A stretch of DNA of 64,000 nucleotides. Origin: Sphaerobacter thermophilus DSM 20745 (GTDB taxonomy: Bacteria > Chloroflexota > Chloroflexia > Thermomicrobiales > Thermomicrobiaceae). The notes under the pieces are model-generated. The model was not told the DNA's origin and ran no database searches. It saw nothing but the letters and a program-made list of their open reading frames with translations. Shown in pieces: positions 26,178 through 33,818 of this stretch; the stretch's first letter is position 1, and every line of letters begins with the position of its first letter. The DNA lies in NCBI RefSeq assembly GCF_000024985.1, contig NC_013523.1, positions 1,798,001 to 1,862,000 on the forward strand, read 5' to 3'. The position numbers and the translations under genes are program-made.

Positions 26178-26942
26178 CTACCCCTTCCGCGCCCCGAGCA
26201 CGAGGATCGCCGGGATGACCGACAGGCGACGGACGGTGGCATCCGGGAAACGCTCGGCGAACGCGTCGTCGGGGTAGGCCTCATCGAGCGCATCGATCAG
26301 CAGCCCATTCGCCGTCAACTGGTGGGCGTACCAGGAGAGCGGGCGATGGTAGTTCATTGTCGGAGCGGGCTGCCCGCTCTTGGCGATGGTGGACGCCGCG
26401 AAGGGCTCTCGATACCGCCAGACCCGCACCGAGATCCATTGTTCGTCGGTCACGTCCTGCTCGATCAGCCAGCTTTACCCTTCCGGGATCTGGAAGCAGG
26501 GGTGGAACAGCGTCGCCACGAAGCGCCCACCCGGCCGGAGGAGGCGGGCCACTTCCCGGATCGCGCCCTCGGCGTTCTCGATGTCCATCAGGACCATGCT
26601 GGCGGTGATGCGATCGAAGCTCGCGTCGGCCAGGTCCGGTAGGTGGGCTGCATCGCCGACGAGGTACCGCACCCCACGCGGTCGCGCCGCCTCCCGCTGG
26701 CGCGCCAGCTCAATCAGGCGCGCGGAGACGTCTACTCCGGTGACCCGAGCGCCCAGGTCGGCCAGCGCTCGGCTGGTTGCGCCGTTGGCACATCCCAGAT
26801 CAAGCACATCCAGGCCGGACACATCGCCCAGCACCCGCAGCAGCGCCGGCCGGACCAGCAGCCGGTGAAAGTCGTCACCCTCCTCTCCAACCTGCTCATC
26901 CCAGAAGTCCGCGATCGACTCGAAGCTCCCGCCGTTCGTCAT
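26178..26942 (-). pseudogene. SAM-dependent methyltransferase interrupted by an in-frame TAA
   Basis: The first 155 residues (to 26475) give a class I methyltransferase: LDVLDLGCANGATSRAL (SAM motif I), VTGVDVS, VGDAAHLPDLADASFDRI and LLRPGGRFVATLFHPCF. Then TAA at 26475-26477 interrupts, and the same frame continues with SWLIEQDVTDEQW to RPLSWYAHQLTANGLLIDAL and ends at 26178. That is the normal C-terminal third of this family. The read-through protein would be about 253 aa. TAA is not a known recoding signal in bacteria, so a nonsense mutation or a sequence error is likely. It starts 3 bp after nfo. Confidence 0.78.
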
Positions 26943-26945
26943 GCG

Positions 26946-27812
26946 CTACTCCTCCGGACGCGGCGCGCCGACCAGGCTTCGCAGTCTCGCCAGGTTCTCC
27001 GCGTCCTCATGCAGATCGTCACTCTTGGGCGTTTCCAGCAGCCCCGGCAGGCCCTCCAGCCGCGGGTCGTTCACGACGTTGTGGAACCCCGCAAGCCCGA
27101 TCATCCCGGCCCCGATGTGGTCGTGGCGATCGACGCGTGAGCCGAGTTCGCGCTTGGAGTCGTTCAGGTGGAGCGCCCGCAGGTTCGCCAGCCCCAGGAT
27201 GCGATCGAACGCGTCCATCGTCTCGGCGTACCCCTCAGGCGTGCGCAGCTCGTAGCCCGCGGCGAAGGCATGGCAGGTGTCAAAGCAGTAGCCGACACGC
27301 TCCGGCTCTGCCACGCGATCGACGATGGCCCGGAGCTGCTCGAAGCGGTAGCCGAGCGCGGATCCCTGCCCCGCCGTGATCTCCAGCAGCGTCATCACCC
27401 GGTAGCCCGGCAAGTCGATATGGATCCGATTGAGCGCATCGGCCACGCGCTGGATGCCGAAATCCTCGCCCGCGCCGGTGTGCGACCCGGGGTGCGTCAC
27501 AAGATAGGGCACACCCAGCAGTTCACAGCGCTCCAACTCGACCCGGAAGGCGTCGATCGACTTTTCCCACAGCGCATCGTCGGGCGAGGCGAGGTTGATC
27601 AGATACGAGTCGTGCGCCACCACCGCGCGGATGCCCGCTTCCTCCTGCCGCTGCTGGAACCGCTCCACCTGCTCCGGGGGGATCGGCTTGGCGTTCCACT
27701 GGTTGTTGTTCTTGGTGAAGATCTGCACGGCGTCGCAGTCGACCTTCTCGGCACGGTCGATCGCCTTGTCGACTCCACCCGCGATCGACATATGCGCCCC
27801 GAAGAGCAGCAT
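26946..27812 (-). CDS. nfo: Endonuclease IV (AP endonuclease)
   Basis: About 288 aa, a TIM-barrel zinc enzyme. It starts LLFGAHMSIAGGVDKAI, and zinc-ligand motifs are visible: HPGSHTGAGE, LLEITAGQG, CFDTCHAFAAGYE, LHLNDSK, RHDHIGAGMIG and LLETPKSD. It cuts the backbone 5' to abasic sites during base excision repair. The start is taken at ATG 27812 with GGAG 6 nt upstream; earlier in-frame ATGs (27824, 27839) are possible. It is the middle gene of a minus-strand set with the ArsC/Spx-like selenoprotein gene upstream and the broken methyltransferase downstream. Confidence 0.94.
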   Translation of the reverse strand: MLLFGAHMSIAGGVDKAIDRAEKVDCDAVQIFTKNNNQWNAKPIPPEQVERFQQRQEEAGIRAVVAHDSYLINLASPDDALWEKSIDAFRVELERCELLGVPYLVTHPGSHTGAGEDFGIQRVADALNRIHIDLPGYRVMTLLEITAGQGSALGYRFEQLRAIVDRVAEPERVGYCFDTCHAFAAGYELRTPEGYAETMDAFDRILGLANLRALHLNDSKRELGSRVDRHDHIGAGMIGLAGFHNVVNDPRLEGLPGLLETPKSDDLHEDAENLARLRSLVGAPRPEE

Positions 27813-27861
27813 GCTCCGCTCCATCTCTCCGCTACACATGCGCCGTCATCGATCCGCGGCG

Positions 27862-28233
27862 CTATCCCGTCTCTCCAGTTCCGAACAGCGCGTCCATCCG
27901 CTTCCGGTCGAACCCGAGGGCGCTCCCCTCGGGCGTCAGCAGCAGCGGGCGCCGCAACAGCGTCGGCTCTGCGACCATCAGGTCCAACAGCTCGTCGTCC
28001 GACACCTCGCGCTCGGCGAGTCCCAGTTCCCGGTAGGCTCGGCTGCGCTTCGACAGCGCCTCGCGGGGCGTCAAACCCGCTCGCCGCAGTACGTCGGCCA
28101 ACTCCTCGCGCGTGAAGCGCTCCTTGAAGTAGTCGCGCCGCACGTACTCGACCCCTCGCTGCTCAAGATACTCCTGAGCCTTGCGACAGCTCGTTCACGT
28201 CGGATGGACGTAGATCTCGACGTCGTTCGCCAC
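27862..28233 (-). CDS. ArsC/Spx-like thioredoxin-fold protein, predicted selenoprotein (UGA at residue 13)
   Basis: Reading TGA at 28195-28197 as selenocysteine gives a 123-aa protein that is collinear with the whole ArsC/Spx/YffB family. It has EIYVHPT-U-TSCRKAQEYLEQ (U13xxC16 in place of CxxC), then SKRSRAYRELGL and the conserved EPTLLRRPLLL. The GTG start at 28233 follows GGAAGGGGG at 8 nt. The first Cys of this motif is the redox-active residue in relatives, exactly where Sec is expected. A SECIS-like hairpin lies 15 nt downstream (28161-28179). Ignoring the recoding leaves only an N-terminally cut product from 28143. Function: thiol/selenol oxidoreductase, arsenate reductase or RNA-polymerase regulator. 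The alternative is a TGC/TGT-to-TGA nonsense mutation. Confidence 0.8.
28161..28179 (-). promoter_or_regulatory. Bacterial SECIS-like hairpin
   Basis: Within the coding sequence, on the minus strand, GCTCAGG pairs with TCTTGAGC-side bases to give 7 bp (one G-U) closing a loop AGTAT. The stem starts 15 nt and the loop 22 nt after the UGA, and a G is within the first two loop bases. These match the known spacing and loop rule for bacterial SECIS elements read by SelB. Confidence 0.6.
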
Positions 28234-28409
28234 CTGCCCGACCCCCTTCCGTCAGGTTCCATCCCATGCCCGACATGGTAACAGCCCAGCGCCGCCCGCG
28301 CCCGGCCCGTCAGCGCTGGCTCGGGCCACTCCGGCCGAGTCCAGCCACCACCACTACCTGATTTGCTGCCACCCGGTGTACACTCGGCGCCGAGGAGAGG
28401 AGGAGCGGC

Positions 28410-29261
28410 TTGCGAATCCTCGTGACCGGCGGAACGGGGCAGGTGGGACGCGCCCTGCAGCGGCTCGCACCTCCCGGGTACAGCATCGTCGCGCCCGGCT
28501 CCGACCGCTGCGACGTGACTGACTTCGATGCCTTCATCCGCTTGGTAGCAGATGAGCAGCCCGACGTGATCGTGCATGCGGGCGCCATGACCGACGTGGA
28601 TGGCTGCGAGCGCGACCCGGAGCGCGCCTTCCGAATCAACGCCACCGGCACCCAGCACGTCGCCGCCGCTGCGCAGCAGTTCGGCGCAGCCCTTGTCTAC
28701 CTCTCAACCAACTACGTCTTCGACGGTGAGGCCGCCGAGCCCTACCACGAGTTCGCTGAGCGGCGGCCGATCAACGTCTACGGTCGCTCCAAGCTCGCGG
28801 GCGAGGAGGCCGTCCGGGCGATCGCCCCGCGCCACTATATCGTCCGCACGGCGATGGTCTACGACGAGACGGGCCGGAACTTCGTCAACACGATGTTGCG
28901 GGCCGCCGCCGAGCGCCCCTCGCTCACCGTCGTCGCCGACCAGCGGGGCAACCCGACGTACGCCGGCGACCTCGCCGCCGGGATCTACCGCCTGATCGAG
29001 CAGCCCGCCTACGGCACCTACCACCTCGTGAACGAGGGCAGCGCCTCCTGGTACGAGTGGGCGACCGAGATCTTCCGCCTCGCCGAGATCGAGACGCGGG
29101 TCGAGCCGATCCCAGCCGCGGAGTGGCACCGCGCGGCCCGTCCCCCCGCCAACGGCGTCCTCGCCAATACCGCCGCGGCGGCGCTCGGCATCACCCTTCC
29201 GCCGTGGCAGGACGCCCTCGCGCGCTGTCTCGCCCGGCGAGCGGCGCTCCAGCCGGCATGA
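28410..29261 (+). CDS. rfbD: dTDP-4-dehydrorhamnose reductase (RmlD/RfbD)
   Basis: A 283-aa short-chain-dehydrogenase-fold protein. N-terminal NAD(P) motif RILVTGGTGQVGRAL; family motif HAGAMTDVDGCERDPERAFRIN; catalytic YGRSKLAGE (Tyr-x3-Lys); STNYVFDG. It makes the last step of dTDP-L-rhamnose synthesis. The TTG start at 28410 is supported by GGAGAGGAGGAG just upstream. The stop overlaps the ATG of a family 2 glycosyltransferase (ATGA), so the pair probably makes and uses a surface sugar. rmlA, rmlB and rmlC are not adjacent. Confidence 0.9.
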   Translation: MRILVTGGTGQVGRALQRLAPPGYSIVAPGSDRCDVTDFDAFIRLVADEQPDVIVHAGAMTDVDGCERDPERAFRINATGTQHVAAAAQQFGAALVYLSTNYVFDGEAAEPYHEFAERRPINVYGRSKLAGEEAVRAIAPRHYIVRTAMVYDETGRNFVNTMLRAAAERPSLTVVADQRGNPTYAGDLAAGIYRLIEQPAYGTYHLVNEGSASWYEWATEIFRLAEIETRVEPIPAAEWHRAARPPANGVLANTAAAALGITLPPWQDALARCLARRAALQPA

Positions 29262-30220
29262 CCACCCCACGCGTCGACATCATCATCCCGACCTACAACG
29301 GCCGTGACCATCTGGCGGTCTGCCTGCCCGCTCTCGCCCGCCAGACGTACCGCGACTTCCACGTCGTCGTCGTGGACGACGCCTCCACCGACGACACAGT
29401 CGACCTCGTCCGCAGCCTCATGCCGGAGGCGACGCTGCTGCGACTCCCGAGGAACAGCGGGCTGGCCGTGGCGATCAACCGCGCCCTGGCCAGCACCCGC
29501 GGGGAGTTGGTCGCCTTCCTCAACAACGACACCGAGCCGGAGCCGGGCTGGCTCGCGGCCCTGGTCGCCGCGCTCGACCGCCACCCCGACGCCGCGGCCG
29601 TTGCCAGCAAGCTGCGCCTGTTCGACCGGCGCGACGTGCTCCACTCCGCGGGTGACACCTACTCCCGGCGCGGCGTGCCGAACAGCCGCGGCGTTTGGGA
29701 AGTGGATCGTGGTCAGTACGACCGCGAGGAGGAGGTCTTCAGCGCCTGCGGCGGCGCGGCACTCTACCGGCGGAGTGCGCTGGAGGCCGTGGCCGCCATC
29801 GACGGCCACGTGCTCGACCCCGACTTCTTCATGTACTGTGAGGACGTCGATCTCTCCTGGCGATTGCGCCTGCTCGGCTACCGGATCATCTTCGCGCCGG
29901 ACGCCGTCGTCTACCACCGGCTCTCGGCCACCGGCGGCGGGCCGCTGGCGTCGTATTATGTCGCGCGCAACACGTTGGCGGTGCTCGTCAAGGACGTGCC
30001 CGGACCGATCCTGCGGCGGAACCTCCCGCGCATCGCCGCCCAGCAGACCCGACTGCTCCTCGGCACCCTCCCCCACCTCCGCGAGCCGGCCGCGCGGGCC
30101 CGCCTCCGCGGGCTCCTGGCCGCCCCGGTACTCTGGCCCCGCATGCTCACGAAGCGCCGCCGCATCCAATCCGCCCGCCGCGTTCCCGTTGACGCGATCG
30201 AGCGCCTGCTCACGGACTAG
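29258..30220 (+). CDS. Family 2 glycosyltransferase (rhamnosyltransferase-like)
   Basis: A 320-aa GT-A protein. It starts VDIIIPTYNGRDHLAVCL and has VVVDDASTDDTVDL, the NNDTEPEPGW metal-binding region and MYCEDVDLSWRLRLLGYRI, which is typical of the WbbL-like rhamnosyltransferase group. It transfers a sugar from a nucleotide donor to a cell-surface glycan at the inner side of the membrane. The ATG overlaps the rfbD stop, so dTDP-rhamnose is a reasonable donor (inference). Confidence 0.9.
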   Translation: MTTPRVDIIIPTYNGRDHLAVCLPALARQTYRDFHVVVVDDASTDDTVDLVRSLMPEATLLRLPRNSGLAVAINRALASTRGELVAFLNNDTEPEPGWLAALVAALDRHPDAAAVASKLRLFDRRDVLHSAGDTYSRRGVPNSRGVWEVDRGQYDREEEVFSACGGAALYRRSALEAVAAIDGHVLDPDFFMYCEDVDLSWRLRLLGYRIIFAPDAVVYHRLSATGGGPLASYYVARNTLAVLVKDVPGPILRRNLPRIAAQQTRLLLGTLPHLREPAARARLRGLLAAPVLWPRMLTKRRRIQSARRVPVDAIERLLTD

Positions 30221-30252
30221 GCGCGTCCGCCACCGCACATCTCGGGGTCGGG

Positions 30253-31056
30253 TCAGACAAACGTCCCCGATGCTGGTTCGTCCGGAATGGAGCTCCCGAT
30301 GAGGGCGAGCACCCAGATGATCGCGCCGACGACAATGACGATCCACTCGACTGGATGGACACGCGGCGTGATGGTCCGGTCGGGGAGACTCTGGAAGTAG
30401 GTGTTCAGGCCACGCTGCCCGTGGACGACCATCCCGGCAGCGCACGCAGTTGCGACGAGCGCGAGCGGCACCCAGACGACGGCAGGGATATCCTCACGGA
30501 CGATCCGATTCAGCACCCCGAAGAGCACCACGAGGACGACCATCACACCCGGGCGGAGACGAAGGCTGGCACCGGTGGCAGTGAGCATCGTGTTGATCGT
30601 AGCGTAGTGGGCGTGGACCCGAAACAGGCCGTAGATCGGGACAATTAGCGAGACGGCGTGCCAGAACGGGTGCATCCCCTCGTCGCGGAGCTCGCGCTTC
30701 ATCTCGGCCCAACTCGCGCCGATCCACCAGAGCAAATAGAGCCCGAGGGTGCACACGCTGAGAGTCGCCACCGCCCAGAGCGGTCGCTGGCGCTGGGACT
30801 CGGGCGGAGCAGCGGCCAACACCCCTCCGACGTCTGGCACGCCCCACGCAGCGGGTCGAGGCGGCGCAGCGACCGAGCCGGTGCGTGTTGTGAGAGGAGC
30901 CGCCGACGCCGCCGAGCTTGACTCAGCGAACCCCGGTACGCCCCCATTCGCGACAGGCGTGTCTGCCGGGTACGCCGCCCCGCACGCATAGCAGAAACGG
31001 TCTTCGGCCGCGCGGCGCGGCGCGCCACAGGCTGCGCAGTACCGAACCGTGACCAC
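30253..31056 (-). CDS. DUF4234 membrane protein with N-terminal zinc ribbon
   Basis: A 267-aa protein. The N-terminal zinc-ribbon-like pair of CxxC motifs is YCAACGAPRRAAEDRFCYACG. A Pro/Ala linker follows, then a DUF4234 region beginning LSVCTLGLYLLWWIGASWAEMKRE and four predicted membrane segments to the C-terminus. Function unknown; the ribbon should face the cytoplasm. It ends 32 bp from the convergent glycosyltransferase. Confidence 0.8.
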   Translation of the reverse strand: MVTVRYCAACGAPRRAAEDRFCYACGAAYPADTPVANGGVPGFAESSSAASAAPLTTRTGSVAAPPRPAAWGVPDVGGVLAAAPPESQRQRPLWAVATLSVCTLGLYLLWWIGASWAEMKRELRDEGMHPFWHAVSLIVPIYGLFRVHAHYATINTMLTATGASLRLRPGVMVVLVVLFGVLNRIVREDIPAVVWVPLALVATACAAGMVVHGQRGLNTYFQSLPDRTITPRVHPVEWIVIVVGAIIWVLALIGSSIPDEPASGTFV

Positions 31057-31242
31057 TGGTCCCCTCCTCCCCTACTTGCAGTGCTCGCCCTCTGAGGATC
31101 ATTACAAGTTGGCGAGAACGCAGTGATTCCCGTTGCGGCGAGATGTCGCATCCTGGGTTGAACATGGACGCCGGGCGAAGCGTATCAGATGCACCAGTGA
31201 CCTGCACGCACCGTCGCGGGGAAGAAGCACGGCAGACACGGT

Positions 31243-31268
31243 CGAGGGCACGGCCAGCCGTGCCCTCG
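31243..31268 (-). terminator. Hairpin after the isocitrate dehydrogenase gene
   Basis: An 11-bp perfect stem CGAGGGCACGG / CCGTGCCCTCG with a 4-nt loop, 32 bp beyond the stop. No T-run on the minus strand. Confidence 0.55.
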
Positions 31269-31300
31269 CCTGTTCTTCCTCGGCTACGAGAATCGCTGCG

Positions 31301-32383
31301 CTAGCGGTTCAGCTCGGCGATGATGGCGTCGGTCATCTCGGTGGTGCTGGCCGCCTTGGTGCGGTCGCGGTCGGGCCGCAGGTCGTAGGTCACATGCTTG
31401 CCCTCGGCAATGACGGTCGCCACTGCCCGGTCGACCGCCTCGGCCGCCTCCATCTCCCCGATGTGGCGGAGCAGCATGACGCCACTGAGCAGCATGGCAA
31501 CGGGGTTGGCAACGTTCTGCCCGGCGTAGGACGGGGCGCTGCCGTGGATCGCCTCGAACACCGCGGCCTTATCCCCGATGTTCGCGCTCGGCGCGACGCC
31601 CAACCCGCCGATCATCCCGGCAGTCAGGTCGCTCAGGATGTCGCCGTACAGGTTCGGCATGACCAGCACGTCGTACAGCTCCGGCTTCTGCACGAGCTGC
31701 ATGCACATGTTGTCGACAATGCGGTCGTTGAACTCGATACTGGGGTAGTCCTTGGCCACCTCCTGCGCCACCCGCAGGAAGAGGCCGTCGGTGAACTTCA
31801 TGATGTTGGCCTTGTGTACGGCCGTGACCAGCCGCCGGCCGTTCTTGACCGCGTAGTCGAAGGCGAAGCGCACGATCCGCTCGGAGTTCTCCGGGGTGAT
31901 CGCCTTGATCGAGATCGCCGCGTTCTCGGCCACCGGCTTCTCGCTGCGCTGGTTGATCGCCGCGATGACCTCCTTGGCCTCGGGCGTCCCGGTGTCGAAC
32001 TCGACCCCGGCGTAGAGGTCCTCCATGTTCTCGCGGACCACAACCAGGTCGACATCCTCGTATGGGCTCTGCACACCCTTGTAGGTGCGTGCGGGGCGCA
32101 GGTTCACGTAGAGGTCGAGCATGTGCCGGAGCGCCACGTTGACGCTGCGGAAGCCGCCGCCGACCGGGGTCGTGAGCGGGCCCTTCAGTGCGAGACCGTT
32201 GCGCCGAATCGACTCGATCACCGAGTCGGGCAGGACGTCACCGTACTTCTCCAGGGCGGTCATCCCTGCTTCCTGGACGTCCCACTCGAACGGCACGCCG
32301 GTAGCCTCGAGGACGCGGCGCGCGGCCGACGACACTTCCGGCCCGATGCCGTCCCCCGGAATAAACGTGACCTGATATGCCAT
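31301..32383 (-). CDS. NAD-type isocitrate/isopropylmalate dehydrogenase family (likely isocitrate dehydrogenase)
   Basis: A 360-aa beta-decarboxylating dehydrogenase. It starts YQVTFIPGDGIGPEV and has LRPARTYKGVQSPYEDVDLV, VRENMEDLYAGVEF, KANIMKFTDGLF, NLYGDILSDLTAGMIGGLG and IHGSAPSYAGQNVANP. The ENMEDLYAGVE loop fits the NAD-dependent IDH group better than LeuB; homoisocitrate dehydrogenase remains possible. TCA cycle, cytoplasm. The start is ATG 32383 with GTGGAAG upstream. Confidence 0.87.
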   Translation of the reverse strand: MAYQVTFIPGDGIGPEVSSAARRVLEATGVPFEWDVQEAGMTALEKYGDVLPDSVIESIRRNGLALKGPLTTPVGGGFRSVNVALRHMLDLYVNLRPARTYKGVQSPYEDVDLVVVRENMEDLYAGVEFDTGTPEAKEVIAAINQRSEKPVAENAAISIKAITPENSERIVRFAFDYAVKNGRRLVTAVHKANIMKFTDGLFLRVAQEVAKDYPSIEFNDRIVDNMCMQLVQKPELYDVLVMPNLYGDILSDLTAGMIGGLGVAPSANIGDKAAVFEAIHGSAPSYAGQNVANPVAMLLSGVMLLRHIGEMEAAEAVDRAVATVIAEGKHVTYDLRPDRDRTKAASTTEMTDAIIAELNR

Positions 32384-32542
32384 CGGCTGCTTCCACTCCT
32401 CTACTTCGTCACCAGCCGTCCCCAACCAGCCCCGCATTCTAGGCTGGGTCAAGAACGGGTGTCAAACAGTGCGGACCTGACAGACGCCCACCAGGTACGT
32501 ACAATGCCGGGGACGAGCCGGCCCAGCGACGGAGGGGGACCC

Positions 32543-33793
32543 GTGCGGAGCCTGCGTGAGCGTCTCGCCGCCCTGCAACCCAGCCCGGCGCGCCCAGCCC
32601 GCCCAAGACCGGCGGGCGTACCGATCGATGCCGTCGTGCCCGGGCGCTATCTTCCCGGCCCGGTCGGTGAGGTCTTCGTCGCCGAGTGGGCCCGTGAGGA
32701 GGACGACGTACGCCGCCTGCTGGAGCACGCCCCGCTGGCGCCGTCGCTCTTCGTGCCCGGCGCGCCAACCGTTCATCCGGAAGAGATCGTGTTCCTCGAC
32801 ACCGAGACGACGGGGCTGGCGGGCGGAGCCGGCACCCACGTCTTCCTGGTCGGGCTCGGCCACTTCGAGGCCGGACGGTTGGTGGTGCGGCAGTTCTTCA
32901 TGCGCGGGCCAAGCGAGGAGCCGGCCCTGCTCGACGCGCTGCGCGAGGCGTTGGCGCCCTTCCGTATGCTGGTGAGCTTCAACGGGCGCGCCTTCGACTG
33001 GCCGCTGATCGAGGGGCGTTTCATCATCCACGGCTACCGCCCGCGCTTCGACTTCGCCCACCTCGACATCCTTCACCCCGCCCGGCGCGTCTGGCGCCAC
33101 CGGCTGGCGAGCTGCACGCTCAGCAACCTGGAGGCCTCCCTCTTCGGCGTCCGTCGATCCGAGGACGTGCCGGGCTGGCTAATCCCACAGATGTACTTCG
33201 ACTACCTCCGCGACGGCGACGCCCGCCGCCTGCGACCCGTCTTCGCCCACAACCACGAGGACATCGCCACGCTGGTGCGCCTGACCGACCTGCTGATCCG
33301 CGCCACGGCCGCGCCGGAGTCGGTGCTGGACCACCCGGCCGACCGCGCCGGGCTTGCCCTGCTGCTCCTGAACCGGGGCGAGCTGATGCGGGGAATCGAC
33401 CTCCTGGCCGACGCACTGGAGGACGCCGACCAGATCGACCCGGCGCTCCGCCGCCGCGCCGAGGTCGAGCTGAGCCGCTGGCTGAAGCGACTCGACCGGA
33501 CACCTGAAGCCGTCCCGCTCTGGCGCAAGATGTGCGACCGAGCCGCGCGGCGTCGTCCGCTCGACCTCTACCCGTTCGAGGAGCTGGCCAAGTACTACGA
33601 GCATCAAGCCCGCGACCTCGTGGCGGCCGAGGCCGTCGTCGAGCGGGCGCTTCGGCTCCTCGACCTGCACGGGGAGTATCATGGCAGGAGCAGCCTGCTC
33701 CACCGCCTGGAGCGCATCCGGCGGAAGCAGGCGCGCGCCCGGGCACGGGTCCGGCCGCGCGAAACCGGCCCGACCGCCGGGCCGGTTGGGTAG
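32543..33793 (+). CDS. YprB-like 3'-5' exonuclease-fold protein with TPR-like C-terminus
   Basis: A 416-aa protein. Residues about 85-255 are an RNase H-like (DnaQ-type) domain with acidic motifs IVFLDTETTGLAGGAG (DxE), LVSFNGRAFDWPLIEGRF (D) and HNHEDIATLVRLTDLL (HxxxD). The C-terminal 160 residues are helical repeats resembling TPR. YprB-type proteins are predicted nucleases without a well-defined substrate. The GTG start at 32543 follows GGAGGGGG. It lies 25 bp upstream of gpmI on the same strand. Confidence 0.85.
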   Translation: MRSLRERLAALQPSPARPARPRPAGVPIDAVVPGRYLPGPVGEVFVAEWAREEDDVRRLLEHAPLAPSLFVPGAPTVHPEEIVFLDTETTGLAGGAGTHVFLVGLGHFEAGRLVVRQFFMRGPSEEPALLDALREALAPFRMLVSFNGRAFDWPLIEGRFIIHGYRPRFDFAHLDILHPARRVWRHRLASCTLSNLEASLFGVRRSEDVPGWLIPQMYFDYLRDGDARRLRPVFAHNHEDIATLVRLTDLLIRATAAPESVLDHPADRAGLALLLLNRGELMRGIDLLADALEDADQIDPALRRRAEVELSRWLKRLDRTPEAVPLWRKMCDRAARRRPLDLYPFEELAKYYEHQARDLVAAEAVVERALRLLDLHGEYHGRSSLLHRLERIRRKQARARARVRPRETGPTAGPVG

Positions 33794-33818
33794 AGAGTGA
33801 CAGCGAGTGGAGGGTGGA

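Noticed and set aside
26475-26477. Recoding of TAA in the methyltransferase as an unusual amino acid
   Set aside because: Known bacterial recoding uses UGA (Sec) or UAG (Pyl). No hairpin or special context was seen, so a nonsense mutation or error is simpler.
28195-28197. Plain nonsense mutation in the ArsC/Spx-like gene
   Set aside because: Not excluded, but less likely: the UGA hits the one codon where Sec is expected, a SECIS-like hairpin follows, and the rest of the frame and ribosome site are intact.
31133-32542. N-terminal extension of the YprB-like nuclease to 31133
   Set aside because: It lies opposite the isocitrate dehydrogenase gene, has no homology, and the GTG at 32543 has an excellent ribosome site.
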